64,000 nucleotides of DNA, from NCBI GenBank assembly GCA_964493205.1, contig CAZBMJ010000005.1, positions 1 through 64,000 of the forward strand, read 5' to 3'. Origin of the DNA: CAZBMJ01 sp964493205 (GTDB taxonomy: Bacteria > Myxococcota > UBA727 > JABDBI01). The first letter of the stretch is position 1. Each line of letters starts with the position of its first letter. Below the pieces are notes generated by a model. It was not told the DNA's origin. It was given only the letters and a program-made list of their open reading frames with translations, and did no database searches. The position numbers and the translations under genes are program-made. Shown piece after piece: positions 25,969-35,191 of this stretch.

Positions 25969-25981
25969 TATAAATTATATT
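25949..25981 (+). promoter_or_regulatory. Promoter/operator of the toxin-antitoxin pair
   Basis: A perfect TTGACA lies at 25949..25954, followed immediately by a perfect inverted repeat (TATATCA, 4 A, TGATATA) at 25955..25972 and an A/T-rich -10 region. The repeat overlaps the xerD stop codon and sits about 10 bases before the toxin start. This is where an XRE antitoxin would autoregulate. The exact -10 is unclear. Confidence 0.5.
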
Positions 25982-25982
25982 A

Positions 25983-26258
25983 ATGAGTCCATGGAATGTA
26001 TTTCTAAAAAAGAAAAATTTAAGAGATGCTGCAAGTTTACCAACGTTGGTAAAAGACAAACTTACAGCTTTAATTAATGATTTAAAATTACATGGGACAT
26101 ATCCAGGCGATAAATGGCAAAATTATTCAAAGTTAGGTAAACATAAACATCATTGTCATTTAACTTATCATTATGTTGCTTGCTGGAAAGAACACAAAGA
26201 CAAAATTAAATTCTTGGAGGTTTACTATGTCGGTAGCCGTGAAGATGCACCATACTGA
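25983..26258 (+). CDS. RelE/HigB-like toxin
   Basis: A 91-residue basic protein resembling RelE/HigB-type mRNA interferases. The C-terminal half HHCHLTYHYVACW...IKFLEVYYVGSREDAPY matches the conserved YHCH...YVACW...EVYYVGTHE.APY pattern I know from this toxin group. Family members cleave mRNA at the ribosome. The toxin gene comes first and overlaps the antitoxin gene by 32 bases, the HigBA-like order. No clear Shine-Dalgarno is seen. Confidence 0.8.
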   Translation: MSPWNVFLKKKNLRDAASLPTLVKDKLTALINDLKLHGTYPGDKWQNYSKLGKHKHHCHLTYHYVACWKEHKDKIKFLEVYYVGSREDAPY

Positions 26259-26616
26259 TTTTGTAGTGGAAAGTAAAAATACAAGAGTATTCAGAGTCCC
26301 TACAAAAGTAGCTAACTCGGTGCTACAATTCATTATTCCTTATGAAATATCAGTATCTGAAGAAAAAGATGATAACGAAGGATTCGTTAGTATTGATGAA
26401 GCTTTTAAGGATTATTATGCAGAAACTAGCAAGCCTGCAACTCTTCTGCGAGGATACAGAGCAAGAAATGAACTAACTCAAACAGAGCTCGCAAAACATT
26501 TAAAAACGTCTCAAGCCGCTATTGCCGCAATGGAATCAGCTAAGAGGCCTATTTCTTTGCCCATGGCAAAAAAAATTGCTGCTTTTTTTAATGTTGATTA
26601 TAAAGATTTCACTTAA
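26227..26616 (+). CDS. XRE-family antitoxin
   Basis: A 129-residue protein from the ATG at 26227, chosen because GGAGG lies 6 bases upstream and the frame then overlaps the toxin gene by 32 bases. The C-terminal half is a clear helix-turn-helix (about 72-128): RARNELTQTELAKHLKTSQAAIAAMESAKR. The N-terminal part (VVESKNTRVFRVPTKVA...) probably wraps the toxin. It should neutralise the RelE/HigB-like toxin and repress the operon through the inverted repeat at 25955..25972. Confidence 0.85.
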   Translation: MSVAVKMHHTDFVVESKNTRVFRVPTKVANSVLQFIIPYEISVSEEKDDNEGFVSIDEAFKDYYAETSKPATLLRGYRARNELTQTELAKHLKTSQAAIAAMESAKRPISLPMAKKIAAFFNVDYKDFT

Positions 26617-26738
26617 CTTCATCTTTTATTAACGTATCTTATGCTGTTTAAAATAGTTATAATTTAATTTATGATTTTTAGATACATATACTAAAAATAA
26701 CTTATACTATATAAGAATTTTATAATTCTGGAAACCTA

Positions 26739-27647
26739 ATGCAAGAAAAACAATTTCAAATAGTAGAGCTTGGCGATAAATTAACTAAAATTATCGCCAA
26801 GGGGCTTTTTAAATCTAGCGATGCTCTAGACTTTGTACCTACACCAGAGTCTATATATTTTCACGTGGATACTCCTAACTATGACGGTCCCCTTGACTTA
26901 TTATTACACTTATTAAATAAACACTCTATTGATATTTTTGATATACCTATTGCTTTTATTACAGAAAAATATTTAGATGAAATAAATCATTTAAAAGATT
27001 TTAATTTAGATATAGCTGGTGAATTTATTTTAATGGCAGCTATGCTCACTCAAATAAAAAGCCGCATGCTCTTGCCCCCAGAAGAAAAATCTAGTGATAT
27101 GAATCAAGAACCAGATCTAGATCCAAGAGCAGAATTAGTAAAAAGGTTATTAGCCTATAAAACCTATAAAGAAGCTGCAGAAATAATTGGCCAATATTCC
27201 CAGTTAAATAAAAACTTTTTTACTCGTACAAATTTTAGTGTCGATGAAAATTTATACAAAAATAATGAAGAAGATTTACAAAATTTAACCATACAAAAGA
27301 TAGAAATTTTTTCTCTCATAGATAATTTAGCTAATTTATTAAAACGTTCAGAACATCAGACAGTTCATACCATAACAAGAGATAGAATTAGTATTTCAGC
27401 GCGAATTAGAGAGTTAATGGATTTTTGTCATGTTAGAAATAACTTTTCTTTTTACGACGCTATAAAATTTTTTACAGTATATGATAAAATAGACATAATA
27501 GTGACCTTTTTAGCTGTTTTAGAAATGTGCAAACTAAAATTATTAAAAATAGAACAAATAGATAATAATAATATTTATTTAGATATTGTTAAAGAAAATT
27601 TCTATCAAGCTAACCTTAAAGATATAGATGAAGGATATAATGAATAG
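26739..27647 (+). CDS. scpA: Segregation and condensation protein A
   Basis: Kleisin subunit bridging SMC heads in the bacterial condensin. The 302-residue protein has the ScpA signature YDGPLDLLLHLLNKHSIDIFDIPI (about 48-71), a central FILMAAMLTQIKSRMLLP, and a C-terminal winged helix region ending with CKLKLLKIEQ. It carries about 45 extra N-terminal residues compared with the usual start near the YDGPLDLLL motif. It overlaps scpB by 8 bases. Confidence 0.93.
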   Translation: MQEKQFQIVELGDKLTKIIAKGLFKSSDALDFVPTPESIYFHVDTPNYDGPLDLLLHLLNKHSIDIFDIPIAFITEKYLDEINHLKDFNLDIAGEFILMAAMLTQIKSRMLLPPEEKSSDMNQEPDLDPRAELVKRLLAYKTYKEAAEIIGQYSQLNKNFFTRTNFSVDENLYKNNEEDLQNLTIQKIEIFSLIDNLANLLKRSEHQTVHTITRDRISISARIRELMDFCHVRNNFSFYDAIKFFTVYDKIDIIVTFLAVLEMCKLKLLKIEQIDNNNIYLDIVKENFYQANLKDIDEGYNE

Positions 27648-28392
27648 TTTAAACTTTAAAAAAGATTTATTAGGCATGCTAGAAGCATTAATATTTGCTA
27701 GTCAAGAAGCCATAAGTGCTGAAAAATTATACGAAATTTTAAACCAACATGATGAAGAACTAACCAAAAAAGAAGTAGATGCAGCGCTATATGAACTAGA
27801 AAATTTTTGGCAGCAAAATCAAAGTAATTTTGCTACAGGCTTAGTATTAAAAAAATTAGCTGGTGGATATGTTTTTGCCACGAGCGAAAAATATGCTTTT
27901 TTAATCCAAAAACTTATGCAAGATAAACCAGTGCAAATAAGCAAAGGGCAATTAGAAGTGCTGGCCATTGTAGCTTATAGGCAGCCAATTACTAGAGTAG
28001 ATGTGGATCAAATTAGGGGTGTGGACTCATCTTTTGCCATAAAAAGGCTTATGCAACTTAACTTATTGAAAATATTAGGAAAATCTGAAGGTCTTGGCAG
28101 GGCCCTTTTATATGGTACAACTAAGTACTTCTTGGAATTTTTTGCTTTGGGATCCTTAAATGATTTACCAAGTTTAAAACAATATGAATCTCTTGGTGAT
28201 GATGAGCAAAATAATGAAGAAGTGTTAGCGCAAAATATTACGATTAAGGATTTATTTGATAGTGCACAAGAAAATCCTATGTTTTCTGAAAAAACTAAGC
28301 GTCTTAGCGATGATGCTTTGAAAAGTTTAGATGAGGCTTTGTTAAATATTGATGATGCTAATAAAAATTTTAATGGTGAGAATATAGGGTAG
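27640..28392 (+). CDS. scpB: Segregation and condensation protein B
   Basis: Dimeric winged-helix partner of ScpA in the SMC complex. I place the start at the ATG at 27640, since AAGGA lies 5 bases upstream and overlaps the end of scpA (translational coupling), giving about 250 residues; an ATG at 27628 is also in frame. Signature segments are LEALIFASQEAISAEKLYEIL, KGQLEVLAIVAYRQPITRVDVDQIRGVDSS and GRALLYGTTKYFLEFFALGSLNDLP. The C-terminal tail (about 60 residues) is acidic and variable. Confidence 0.93.
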   Translation: MNSLNFKKDLLGMLEALIFASQEAISAEKLYEILNQHDEELTKKEVDAALYELENFWQQNQSNFATGLVLKKLAGGYVFATSEKYAFLIQKLMQDKPVQISKGQLEVLAIVAYRQPITRVDVDQIRGVDSSFAIKRLMQLNLLKILGKSEGLGRALLYGTTKYFLEFFALGSLNDLPSLKQYESLGDDEQNNEEVLAQNITIKDLFDSAQENPMFSEKTKRLSDDALKSLDEALLNIDDANKNFNGENIG

Positions 28393-28398
28393 TAATAA

Positions 28399-29142
28399 AT
28401 GCAAGAAAGAATCCAAAAAGTTTTAGCACGTTGTAACGTAGCTTCTCGAAGAAAAGTAGAAGAAATGATCCTAGAAGGCCGTATTAGAGTCAATGGACAA
28501 AAGGTAATAGAGCTAGGAACTTCTATTGACCCAGAAGTGGATAAAGTTCATGTAAATGGCAACTTAGTGAATGTATTGCCAGAATTTGAGCAAGAAAAAA
28601 TGTATATTTTACTGCACAAACCCCCTAACGTTGTAACTTCCTTAAAAGATAATTTTGATCGAAAAACTGTTATTGACTTAATGCCTCAATATAAAGGCAT
28701 TAGGCTTTTTCCTATCGGCCGCCTTGATTATGATGCTCAAGGAGCATTATTGCTCACCAACGATGGGGAAGTTGCTCAAAAAATTATGCATCCAAAATAT
28801 AAATGTAAAAAAACTTATTTAGTAAAAGTCAAAGGTACCCCTAAAGCCGACGACATTGAAAAGCTTAAACGTGGAATTTACTTAGAAGATGGCCCTACTG
28901 GAAAAAGTGAAATAGAATTTCATAGAGCTACCAAAAATAATACTTGGCTAAAAGTAAGCCTTACTCAAGGAAAATATCATCAAATAAAACGCATGTTTTT
29001 TAGAATAGAAAATCCTGTCATGAGAATTTTGCGCATCGAAGTTGCGGGCATTCCTTTAGGAAATCTTGAAGTAGGAGAGCATAGACAGCTTAATAAAAAA
29101 GAAATAATACATATCACCAAAGATGTGTACGCAGTAAATTAG
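28399..29142 (+). CDS. rluB: 23S rRNA pseudouridine synthase, RluB/RsuA family
   Basis: Isomerises a uridine in rRNA. The 247-residue protein has an N-terminal S4 RNA-binding domain (MQERIQKVLARCNVASRRKVEEMILEGRIRVNG) and the catalytic motif GRLDYDAQGALLLTNDG (Asp in RLDYDAQG), followed by KTYLVKVKG and LTQGKYHQIKRMF. Placement right after scpAB is the usual rluB context in many bacteria. Whether it is RluB, RluE/F or RsuA by target cannot be read from the sequence. Confidence 0.88.
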   Translation: MQERIQKVLARCNVASRRKVEEMILEGRIRVNGQKVIELGTSIDPEVDKVHVNGNLVNVLPEFEQEKMYILLHKPPNVVTSLKDNFDRKTVIDLMPQYKGIRLFPIGRLDYDAQGALLLTNDGEVAQKIMHPKYKCKKTYLVKVKGTPKADDIEKLKRGIYLEDGPTGKSEIEFHRATKNNTWLKVSLTQGKYHQIKRMFFRIENPVMRILRIEVAGIPLGNLEVGEHRQLNKKEIIHITKDVYAVN

Positions 29143-29168
29143 ATAAATAAACTAGGAGAATAAACACG

Positions 29169-30206
29169 GTGAAGATAACTGCTAATCAAGTGACGATGCT
29201 TAGAATTTTTCTTTTACCAATTCCCTTGTGCATGCTTATTTATGGACAAATGACCTTATGGTGGGTGGCATTTTTTTTCCTCACTATTCTGGGCGCAACT
29301 GATTTTGTTGATGGTATGATGGCCAGAAAAGAAGGTCCTACGGTCTTAGGATCCTTAATAGACCCTGTAGCAGATAAAATTTTTATGGCAGCAGTTATTT
29401 TATGTTTAGTGGCCATAGGTATTTTTGAAGCTTGGGTAGCCTGCGCTATTTTATCGAGAGAATTTTTATTAACAGCTTTGCGATCTTCTGTGGCTAGACG
29501 AGACCAGTCTATTAAAACCAGTATTTTAGGAAAACTAAAAACTATTATTCAAATGGGTGGTTGCGGCACCATTTTTTTAACTATTGTACTTTCGCCATTA
29601 CAAACTTTTTGGATTAATTTAGCACTTTCCTCAGGATTTTTGGCAGTAGCTGTAGTTTACTTTTTTAAGGGTAGAAAAATACCTTTTTGGGCCATACCTG
29701 TTTTTTGGTGCTTTATCTTAGTAGCTGTATTAGGCATTAGTGTACCAAAACAAACTTCTTTATTAATTCAGGTTTCTATAATTATTGCCCTTACTTGGGT
29801 TTCTGCTCTAGATTATATTTTTGGTTGCCTAAAACTATTTAAACAAACGGGAATTTATTTAGGCGATATTTATAGATTATGCTGGTGTATTATTCATGGA
29901 ATATTTCTTGTTGTGCTAGTCTCTTTTTATCCTGTAATAGTATTGCCCTTATTAATAAGCATTTCACTAGAATTTAGCATTGGTGGTATCGATAATATTA
30001 TTTTAGCTAAAAAACCTAAATTTATTAATTGGCCTTTTATAAGTTCCTGTTTATATGGCAGCACAGCAATTATACTAATCACTTTTTTCCCAAACAAAAT
30101 AAACATTTATTTATTAGTAAGCGCAAGTATTATTTGTTCATTAAGTTTTTTTATTGCCAATAAACATATTTTTTCAGGTAAAGCTTCGGAAAACATGCTT
30201 GATTAG
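29169..30206 (+). CDS. pgsA: CDP-alcohol phosphatidyltransferase (PgsA-like) with long C-terminal extension
   Basis: Probably makes phosphatidylglycerophosphate from CDP-diacylglycerol and glycerol-3-phosphate at the inner membrane. The family motif DG-x2-AR-x7-8-G-x3-D-x3-D is seen at 48-69 (VDGMMARKEGPTVLGSLIDPVADK). About 345 residues is nearly double a usual PgsA (about 180-200). Residues from about 185 onward add several further hydrophobic segments with no motif I recognise, so this may be a fusion. GTG start with AGGAG upstream. Lies between rluB-like and uvrB genes. Confidence 0.85.
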   Translation: MKITANQVTMLRIFLLPIPLCMLIYGQMTLWWVAFFFLTILGATDFVDGMMARKEGPTVLGSLIDPVADKIFMAAVILCLVAIGIFEAWVACAILSREFLLTALRSSVARRDQSIKTSILGKLKTIIQMGGCGTIFLTIVLSPLQTFWINLALSSGFLAVAVVYFFKGRKIPFWAIPVFWCFILVAVLGISVPKQTSLLIQVSIIIALTWVSALDYIFGCLKLFKQTGIYLGDIYRLCWCIIHGIFLVVLVSFYPVIVLPLLISISLEFSIGGIDNIILAKKPKFINWPFISSCLYGSTAIILITFFPNKINIYLLVSASIICSLSFFIANKHIFSGKASENMLD

Positions 30207-30215
30207 AGCACTCAT

Positions 30216-32204
30216 ATGAATAAAAATTTTGAATTAGTATCTAGTTATCAGCCTGCAGGTGATCAGCCACAGGCCATTAATGCTTTAGTAAACGGCTTAA
30301 AAAACAATAAAAAATCACAAGTATTACTGGGAGTAACAGGTTCTGGAAAAACTTTTAGTATGGCTAATATAATCGCTCAGATTAATAAACCAACCCTTGT
30401 GCTCGCGCATAATAAAACCTTAGTTGCCCAACTTTATGAAGAACTTAAAGCTTTTTTTCCCCACAACGCGGTTGAGTATTTTGTCAGTTACTATGATTAC
30501 TATCAACCAGAAGCCTATGTGCCATCGAGCGATACTTTTATCGAAAAAGATAGCCAAATAAATGAAACTATTGATCGTATGAGGCATAGGGCTACTACTT
30601 CTCTGTTATCTCGCAATGATGTAATTATTGTAGCTTCTGTAAGCTGTATTTATGGTATTGGCAGTACTGACAGTTACCAAAATATGACGGTATATTTAGA
30701 AGTGGGCAAAAAATTGCGAAGAGACTCTTTTTTACGACAACTCATTGAAAGTCAATACCAAAGAAACGACATAGATTTTTGCAGAGGCACTTTTAGAGTT
30801 AAGGGCGATATTATTGAAGTTTTTTTACCACAAGAAGAAAGTTTAGCCTTACGAATAGAATTTTTTGGTGATGAAATAGAAAAACTAAGTTTTATAGATC
30901 CTCTTAGAGGAAAAACCGTTAAAGAGATTTCTTTTATAACTATCTTTCCTGCAAGCCATTATGCAACTACCAAAGAAAAACTTAACAATGCTATTAGGAC
31001 TATTAAGGAAGAACTTCATCACGAACTTGTAAAACTTAAATCGCAAGATAGAATTCTGCATATGCAAAGGCTTGAGCAACGCACGCTATTTGATATAGAA
31101 ATGCTTGAAACATTAGGTGTTTGTAAAGGAATTGAAAATTATTCTAGGCATTTAGCTGGTTCTAATATTGGCGATCCTCCACCTACTTTAATGGATTATT
31201 TTCCCAAAGATTTTTTATTATTTGTGGACGAATCTCACCAAACTTTGCCTCAAATACGAGGCATGTATCGAGGAGATAGAGCTCGTAAAGAAACTTTAGT
31301 AGAACACGGATTTAGGCTACCTTGCGCTCTTGATAATCGACCATTGCGTTTTGATGAATTTAATAAGTGCTTAAACCAAACTATTTATGTTTCAGCCACT
31401 CCTCAAGACTATGAAATAGAATTAAGTGATGGAGAAGTTGTTGAACAAATTATTAGGCCTACTTTTTTAGTAGATCCTGAAATTTCCATTCGTCCTGTTA
31501 TAAATCAAGTAGACGACGTAATTGGCGAATGTAAAATGGCGCTAAATAATAAAGAACGAGTCCTCATCACTACTTTGACTAAAAAAATGGCCGAAGACTT
31601 AAGCGATTATTTAAGCGATGTGGGCATTAAGGCTCGCTACTTACATTCTGATATTGATACCATTGAACGATCTGAAATTTTGCGTTCTTTACGCTTAGGT
31701 GTATTTGACGTGCTTATTGGTATTAACTTATTGCGAGAAGGCCTTGATTTACCTGAGGTAGCACTGGTTGCCATACTCGATGCTGATAAAGAAGGTTTTT
31801 TAAGAAGTACTACTGGGCTTATTCAAACCATTGGAAGGGCTGCTCGTAATATTAATGGCAGAGCAATTTTATATGCCGATAACCTTACTGATTCCATTAA
31901 AAGGGCAGTTTTTGAAACTAATAGAAGAAGACAAATTCAATCTGATTTTAATAAGAAAAATAATTTAGTACCTATGCAAGTGAGTAGAGAAATAGGCAAA
32001 CTTGATGAAGGGTTTAATGCTCAAAAAGAAAATTCTTATGAAACTGATACTAGCTTAAATAGCGTAGCCAAAATCGAAAAAAAGATTTTATCTTTAAAAG
32101 GTAGAATGCGCATGATGGCCCAAAAATTAAAGTTTGAAGAAGCTGCCCAAATAAGAGATGAGATAAATCACTTAAAGCAGCTATTATTAGGTTTTGAAGA
32201 ATAA
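30216..32204 (+). CDS. uvrB: UvrABC excinuclease subunit B
   Basis: DNA-damage verification helicase of nucleotide excision repair. The 662-residue length is normal. Seen in order: Walker A GVTGSGKTFSMAN, the beta-hairpin segment YYDYYQPEAYVPSSDTFIEKD, DESHQTLPQIRGMYRGDRARKETLVEHGFRLPCALDNRP (given in parts: DESHQ, GMYRGDRARK, LPSALDNRP-like), helicase motifs V/VI (INLLREGLDLPEVALV; QTIGRAARN), and the C-terminal UVR domain KLKFEEAAQIRDEI. Nothing unusual. Confidence 0.96.
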   Translation: MNKNFELVSSYQPAGDQPQAINALVNGLKNNKKSQVLLGVTGSGKTFSMANIIAQINKPTLVLAHNKTLVAQLYEELKAFFPHNAVEYFVSYYDYYQPEAYVPSSDTFIEKDSQINETIDRMRHRATTSLLSRNDVIIVASVSCIYGIGSTDSYQNMTVYLEVGKKLRRDSFLRQLIESQYQRNDIDFCRGTFRVKGDIIEVFLPQEESLALRIEFFGDEIEKLSFIDPLRGKTVKEISFITIFPASHYATTKEKLNNAIRTIKEELHHELVKLKSQDRILHMQRLEQRTLFDIEMLETLGVCKGIENYSRHLAGSNIGDPPPTLMDYFPKDFLLFVDESHQTLPQIRGMYRGDRARKETLVEHGFRLPCALDNRPLRFDEFNKCLNQTIYVSATPQDYEIELSDGEVVEQIIRPTFLVDPEISIRPVINQVDDVIGECKMALNNKERVLITTLTKKMAEDLSDYLSDVGIKARYLHSDIDTIERSEILRSLRLGVFDVLIGINLLREGLDLPEVALVAILDADKEGFLRSTTGLIQTIGRAARNINGRAILYADNLTDSIKRAVFETNRRRQIQSDFNKKNNLVPMQVSREIGKLDEGFNAQKENSYETDTSLNSVAKIEKKILSLKGRMRMMAQKLKFEEAAQIRDEINHLKQLLLGFEE

Positions 32205-32257
32205 AAAGGACAGTCCTTTGTCGCTGCGAGGAGCTTTGCGACGTGGCAGTCCATCTT
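32205..32257. repeat. REP-like palindromic element
   Basis: Directly after the uvrB stop. A palindrome AAAGGAC-A-GTCCTTT (32205..32219) is followed by GTCGC (32220-32224), TGCGAGGAGC, and GCGAC (32238-32242), then GTGGCAGTCC. The core TGCGAGGAGC...GACGTGGCA.TCC resembles short dispersed repeats I recall from many symbiont and other genomes. Nested pairing (GGAC with GTCC, GTCGC with GCGAC) gives a stable hairpin. It lies between convergent genes and could also stop transcription. Confidence 0.6.
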
Positions 32258-32275
32258 CAACTTAAATTTGAATGT

Positions 32276-35191
32276 TTATGGCTTCAGAAGATCTTTGATT
32301 TCTTGTGTTGCTGCAACCTCATAAGGCATTTTTCCGCCATTATCTGGAATATTCTGATCAGCCTTAGCATCTATTAAAGCTCTCACTATGTTTTCATGGC
32401 CTTTTTCAGCAGCAATCCACAAAGGAGTTTGGCCTTCATTATTTTTAGCATTAACATCAGCCCCAGCTTTTATCAAAGCTGTTACAACATTTTCATGGCC
32501 AGCTTGAGCAGCCATGTGCAAAGGAGTTTCGCCTTCATTATTTGTAGCTTTAACATCAGCCTTAGCATCTATTAAAGCTTTTACTGCGTTTTCATAGCCG
32601 TGATAAGCTGCTATCATCAAAGAGGTGTCGCCATATTTATCTTTAGCATCCTTTTCAGCACCTGCTTTTATTAAAGCTTTTACTATATTTTCATCTTGTG
32701 CATAATACAAAGGAGTTTGGCCTTCATCATTTTTAGCTTTAACATCAGCACCTGCAACTATTAAAGCTGTTACCACTTTTTCATAGCCATAAGAAACTGC
32801 ATAAAGCAAAATTACAGAATCATTTAATGGTTTATCAAATATTTTAACAAGTGCGCCTAAGGCAGCTTGCCGATCAGTATCATTTTTAGCGTTTTTAAGA
32901 TCTGTTAATTCCTTAGAAATATCTATAGTAACATTAAGATCGTCTTTTAATATTTTAACTAAATCACTTTCCACGTCCAAAATAGCATTGGCTTTCTCAG
33001 TAATTGTCAATGCTGGAGGTAGAGCTGGTGGCTGGAGAAGATCTTTGATTTCTTGTGTTGCTGCAACCTCATAAGGCATTTTTCCGCCATTATCTGGAAT
33101 ATTCTGATCAGCCTTAGCATCTATTAAAGCTCTCACTATGTTTTCATGGCCTTTTTCAGCAGCAATCCACAAAGGAGTTTGGCCTTCATTATTTTTAGCA
33201 TTCTTATTAGCACCTGCTTTTATTAATGCTTGTACTATGTTTTCATCGCCATTAAGAGCAGCATAATGCAAAGGAGTAGCCCCATTCTTAGCTTCAGCAT
33301 CCTTATTAGCACCAGCTGTTATTAAAGCTTTTACTATGTTTTCACTGCCTGCTTGAGCAGCAAAATGTAAGGGGGTTTGGCCGTTATTATTTTTAGCATT
33401 CTTATCAGCACCAGCATCTATTAAAGCTGTTACCACGTTTTCACAGCCTTGTTTAGCAGCAACATACAAAGGGGTTTCGCCCTCATTATTTTTAGCATTC
33501 TTATTAGCACCTGCTTTTATTAAAGCTTTTACTATTTTTTCATGACCAAGACTAGCGGCATTATGCAAAGGAGTATCCCTATTCTTAGCTTCAGCGTCCT
33601 TATCAGCACCTGCAACTATCAAAGCTGTTACCACGTTTTCATGATCTTCTAAAGCTGCCATATGCAAAGGGGTGTAGCCACTCATATTATCTGAAGTATT
33701 CTTATCAGCACCTGCATTTATCAAAGCTGTTACCACGTTTTCACGGCCTGCTTGAGCAGCAAAATATAAGGGGGTTTGGCCGTTATTATTTTTAGCATTC
33801 ACATCAGCACCAGCATCTATTAAAGCTGTTACCACGTTTTCATGGCCTCCCAAAGCTGCCACATGCAAAGGGGTAGTCCCATTCTTACTTCCAGCCTCCT
33901 TATTAGCACCAGCATCTATTAAAGCTGTTACCACGTTTTCATGGCCTCCCAAAGCTGCCACATGCAAAGGGGTAGCTCCATCCTTACTTCCAGCCTCCTT
34001 ATTAGCACCTGCAGCTATTAAAGCTGTTACCACGTTTTCATGGCCTCCCACAGCTGCCATATGCAAAGGGGTAGTTTCATCCTTAGCTCCAGCCTCCTTA
34101 TTAGCACCTGCAGCTATTAAAGCTTTTACTATGTTTTCATCGCCATTAAAAGCAGCATAATGCAAAATTACACCACCGTTTGTTGCCTCTTTAGTTTCAT
34201 CAAATATTTTAACAAGTGCAGCTAAGGCAGCTTGCCCATCAGTATCATTTGTAGCATCTTTAAGATCTTTGAATTCCTTAGAAATATCTATAGTAACTTT
34301 AAGATTGTCTTTTAATATTGTAACTAAATCATTTTCTATATCCAAAATAGCCTTAATCTTCTCAGTAATTTTTGATGCTGGGGTTGGAGGAGTTGGAGCT
34401 GGTGGCTTTAGAAGATCTTTGATTTCTTTTGTTGTTGCAACATCATAAGGGGTTTTGCCGGTATTATTTGCAACTTCCTTATTAGCACCTGCATTTATCA
34501 AAGCTGTTACCACGTTTTCACGGCCATTAATAGCTGCAGCATACAAAGGGGTTTGGCCGTAATTATTTTGAACATTCACTTTAGCACCCGCAGCTATCAA
34601 AGCTGTTGCCATGTTTTCCTTGCCTTCTATAGCTGCCCTATGCAAAGGAGTTTGGCCGGCACCATCTGTAATATCTTTATCAGCGCCTGCAGCTATCAAA
34701 GCATTTACTACGTTTTCACGATCACTAATAACAGCAGAATACAAAGGGGTAATGCCGGTAACAGACTTAGCATTCACATCAGCCCCAGCAGCTATTAAAG
34801 CTTTTACTACGTTTTCATAGCCATAAGCAGCTGCATAATGCAAAATTACACCACTGTCGTTTGTTGCATCTTTAGTTTCATCAAATATTTTAACAAGTGC
34901 GTCTAAGGCAGCTTGCCGATCAGTATCATTTGTAGCATCTTTGAGATCTTTTAATTCCTTATCTACAGTAACCTTAAAACCATCTTTCAATATTGTAACT
35001 AAATCATTTTCTACATCCAAAATAGCCTTAATCTTCTCAGTAATTTTTGATGCTGGAGTTGGAGGAGTTGGAGCTGGTGGTGCACCGCTGGAACTGCTTG
35101 AACTGTTTGAATTTTTCCCACTTAGTTCTACAGCACAATTCTTACAAGCACTTAAACTTATTAACAATATAAAAAAAATAGCTAATTTCAT
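32276..35191 (-). CDS. Ankyrin-repeat lipoprotein, 23 repeats in three modules
   Basis: A 971-residue protein with lipobox SLSAC (Cys16), a Ser/Pro-rich tether, and three modules. Each module starts with a roughly 60-residue header (ITEKIKAILDVENDLVTILKD...) followed by ankyrin repeats (5, 12 and 6 by my count) and closes with ..PY.VA.T.EIKDLL. The repeats are close to consensus (G.TPLH.AA..GHENVV.ALI.AGA). Ankyrin proteins mediate protein binding and are enriched in host-associated bacteria. A 167-bp exact DNA repeat joins modules 2 and 3. First of three tandem paralogues. Confidence 0.93.
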   Translation of the reverse strand: MKLAIFFILLISLSACKNCAVELSGKNSNSSSSSSGAPPAPTPPTPASKITEKIKAILDVENDLVTILKDGFKVTVDKELKDLKDATNDTDRQAALDALVKIFDETKDATNDSGVILHYAAAYGYENVVKALIAAGADVNAKSVTGITPLYSAVISDRENVVNALIAAGADKDITDGAGQTPLHRAAIEGKENMATALIAAGAKVNVQNNYGQTPLYAAAINGRENVVTALINAGANKEVANNTGKTPYDVATTKEIKDLLKPPAPTPPTPASKITEKIKAILDIENDLVTILKDNLKVTIDISKEFKDLKDATNDTDGQAALAALVKIFDETKEATNGGVILHYAAFNGDENIVKALIAAGANKEAGAKDETTPLHMAAVGGHENVVTALIAAGANKEAGSKDGATPLHVAALGGHENVVTALIDAGANKEAGSKNGTTPLHVAALGGHENVVTALIDAGADVNAKNNNGQTPLYFAAQAGRENVVTALINAGADKNTSDNMSGYTPLHMAALEDHENVVTALIVAGADKDAEAKNRDTPLHNAASLGHEKIVKALIKAGANKNAKNNEGETPLYVAAKQGCENVVTALIDAGADKNAKNNNGQTPLHFAAQAGSENIVKALITAGANKDAEAKNGATPLHYAALNGDENIVQALIKAGANKNAKNNEGQTPLWIAAEKGHENIVRALIDAKADQNIPDNGGKMPYEVAATQEIKDLLQPPALPPALTITEKANAILDVESDLVKILKDDLNVTIDISKELTDLKNAKNDTDRQAALGALVKIFDKPLNDSVILLYAVSYGYEKVVTALIVAGADVKAKNDEGQTPLYYAQDENIVKALIKAGAEKDAKDKYGDTSLMIAAYHGYENAVKALIDAKADVKATNNEGETPLHMAAQAGHENVVTALIKAGADVNAKNNEGQTPLWIAAEKGHENIVRALIDAKADQNIPDNGGKMPYEVAATQEIKDLLKP
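32286..32452 (-). repeat. 167-bp exact direct repeat, copy 1, inside the ankyrin gene
   Basis: Identical base for base to 33036..33202 (offset 750). It encodes the last ankyrin repeat plus the PYEVAATQEIKDLL closing segment of module 3, so module 2 and module 3 share their ends through a recent internal duplication. Confidence 0.9.
33036..33202 (-). repeat. 167-bp exact direct repeat, copy 2, inside the ankyrin gene
   Basis: Second copy of the 32286..32452 repeat, closing module 2 of the ankyrin lipoprotein. Recombination between copies would delete exactly 750 bp in frame (one module). Confidence 0.9.
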
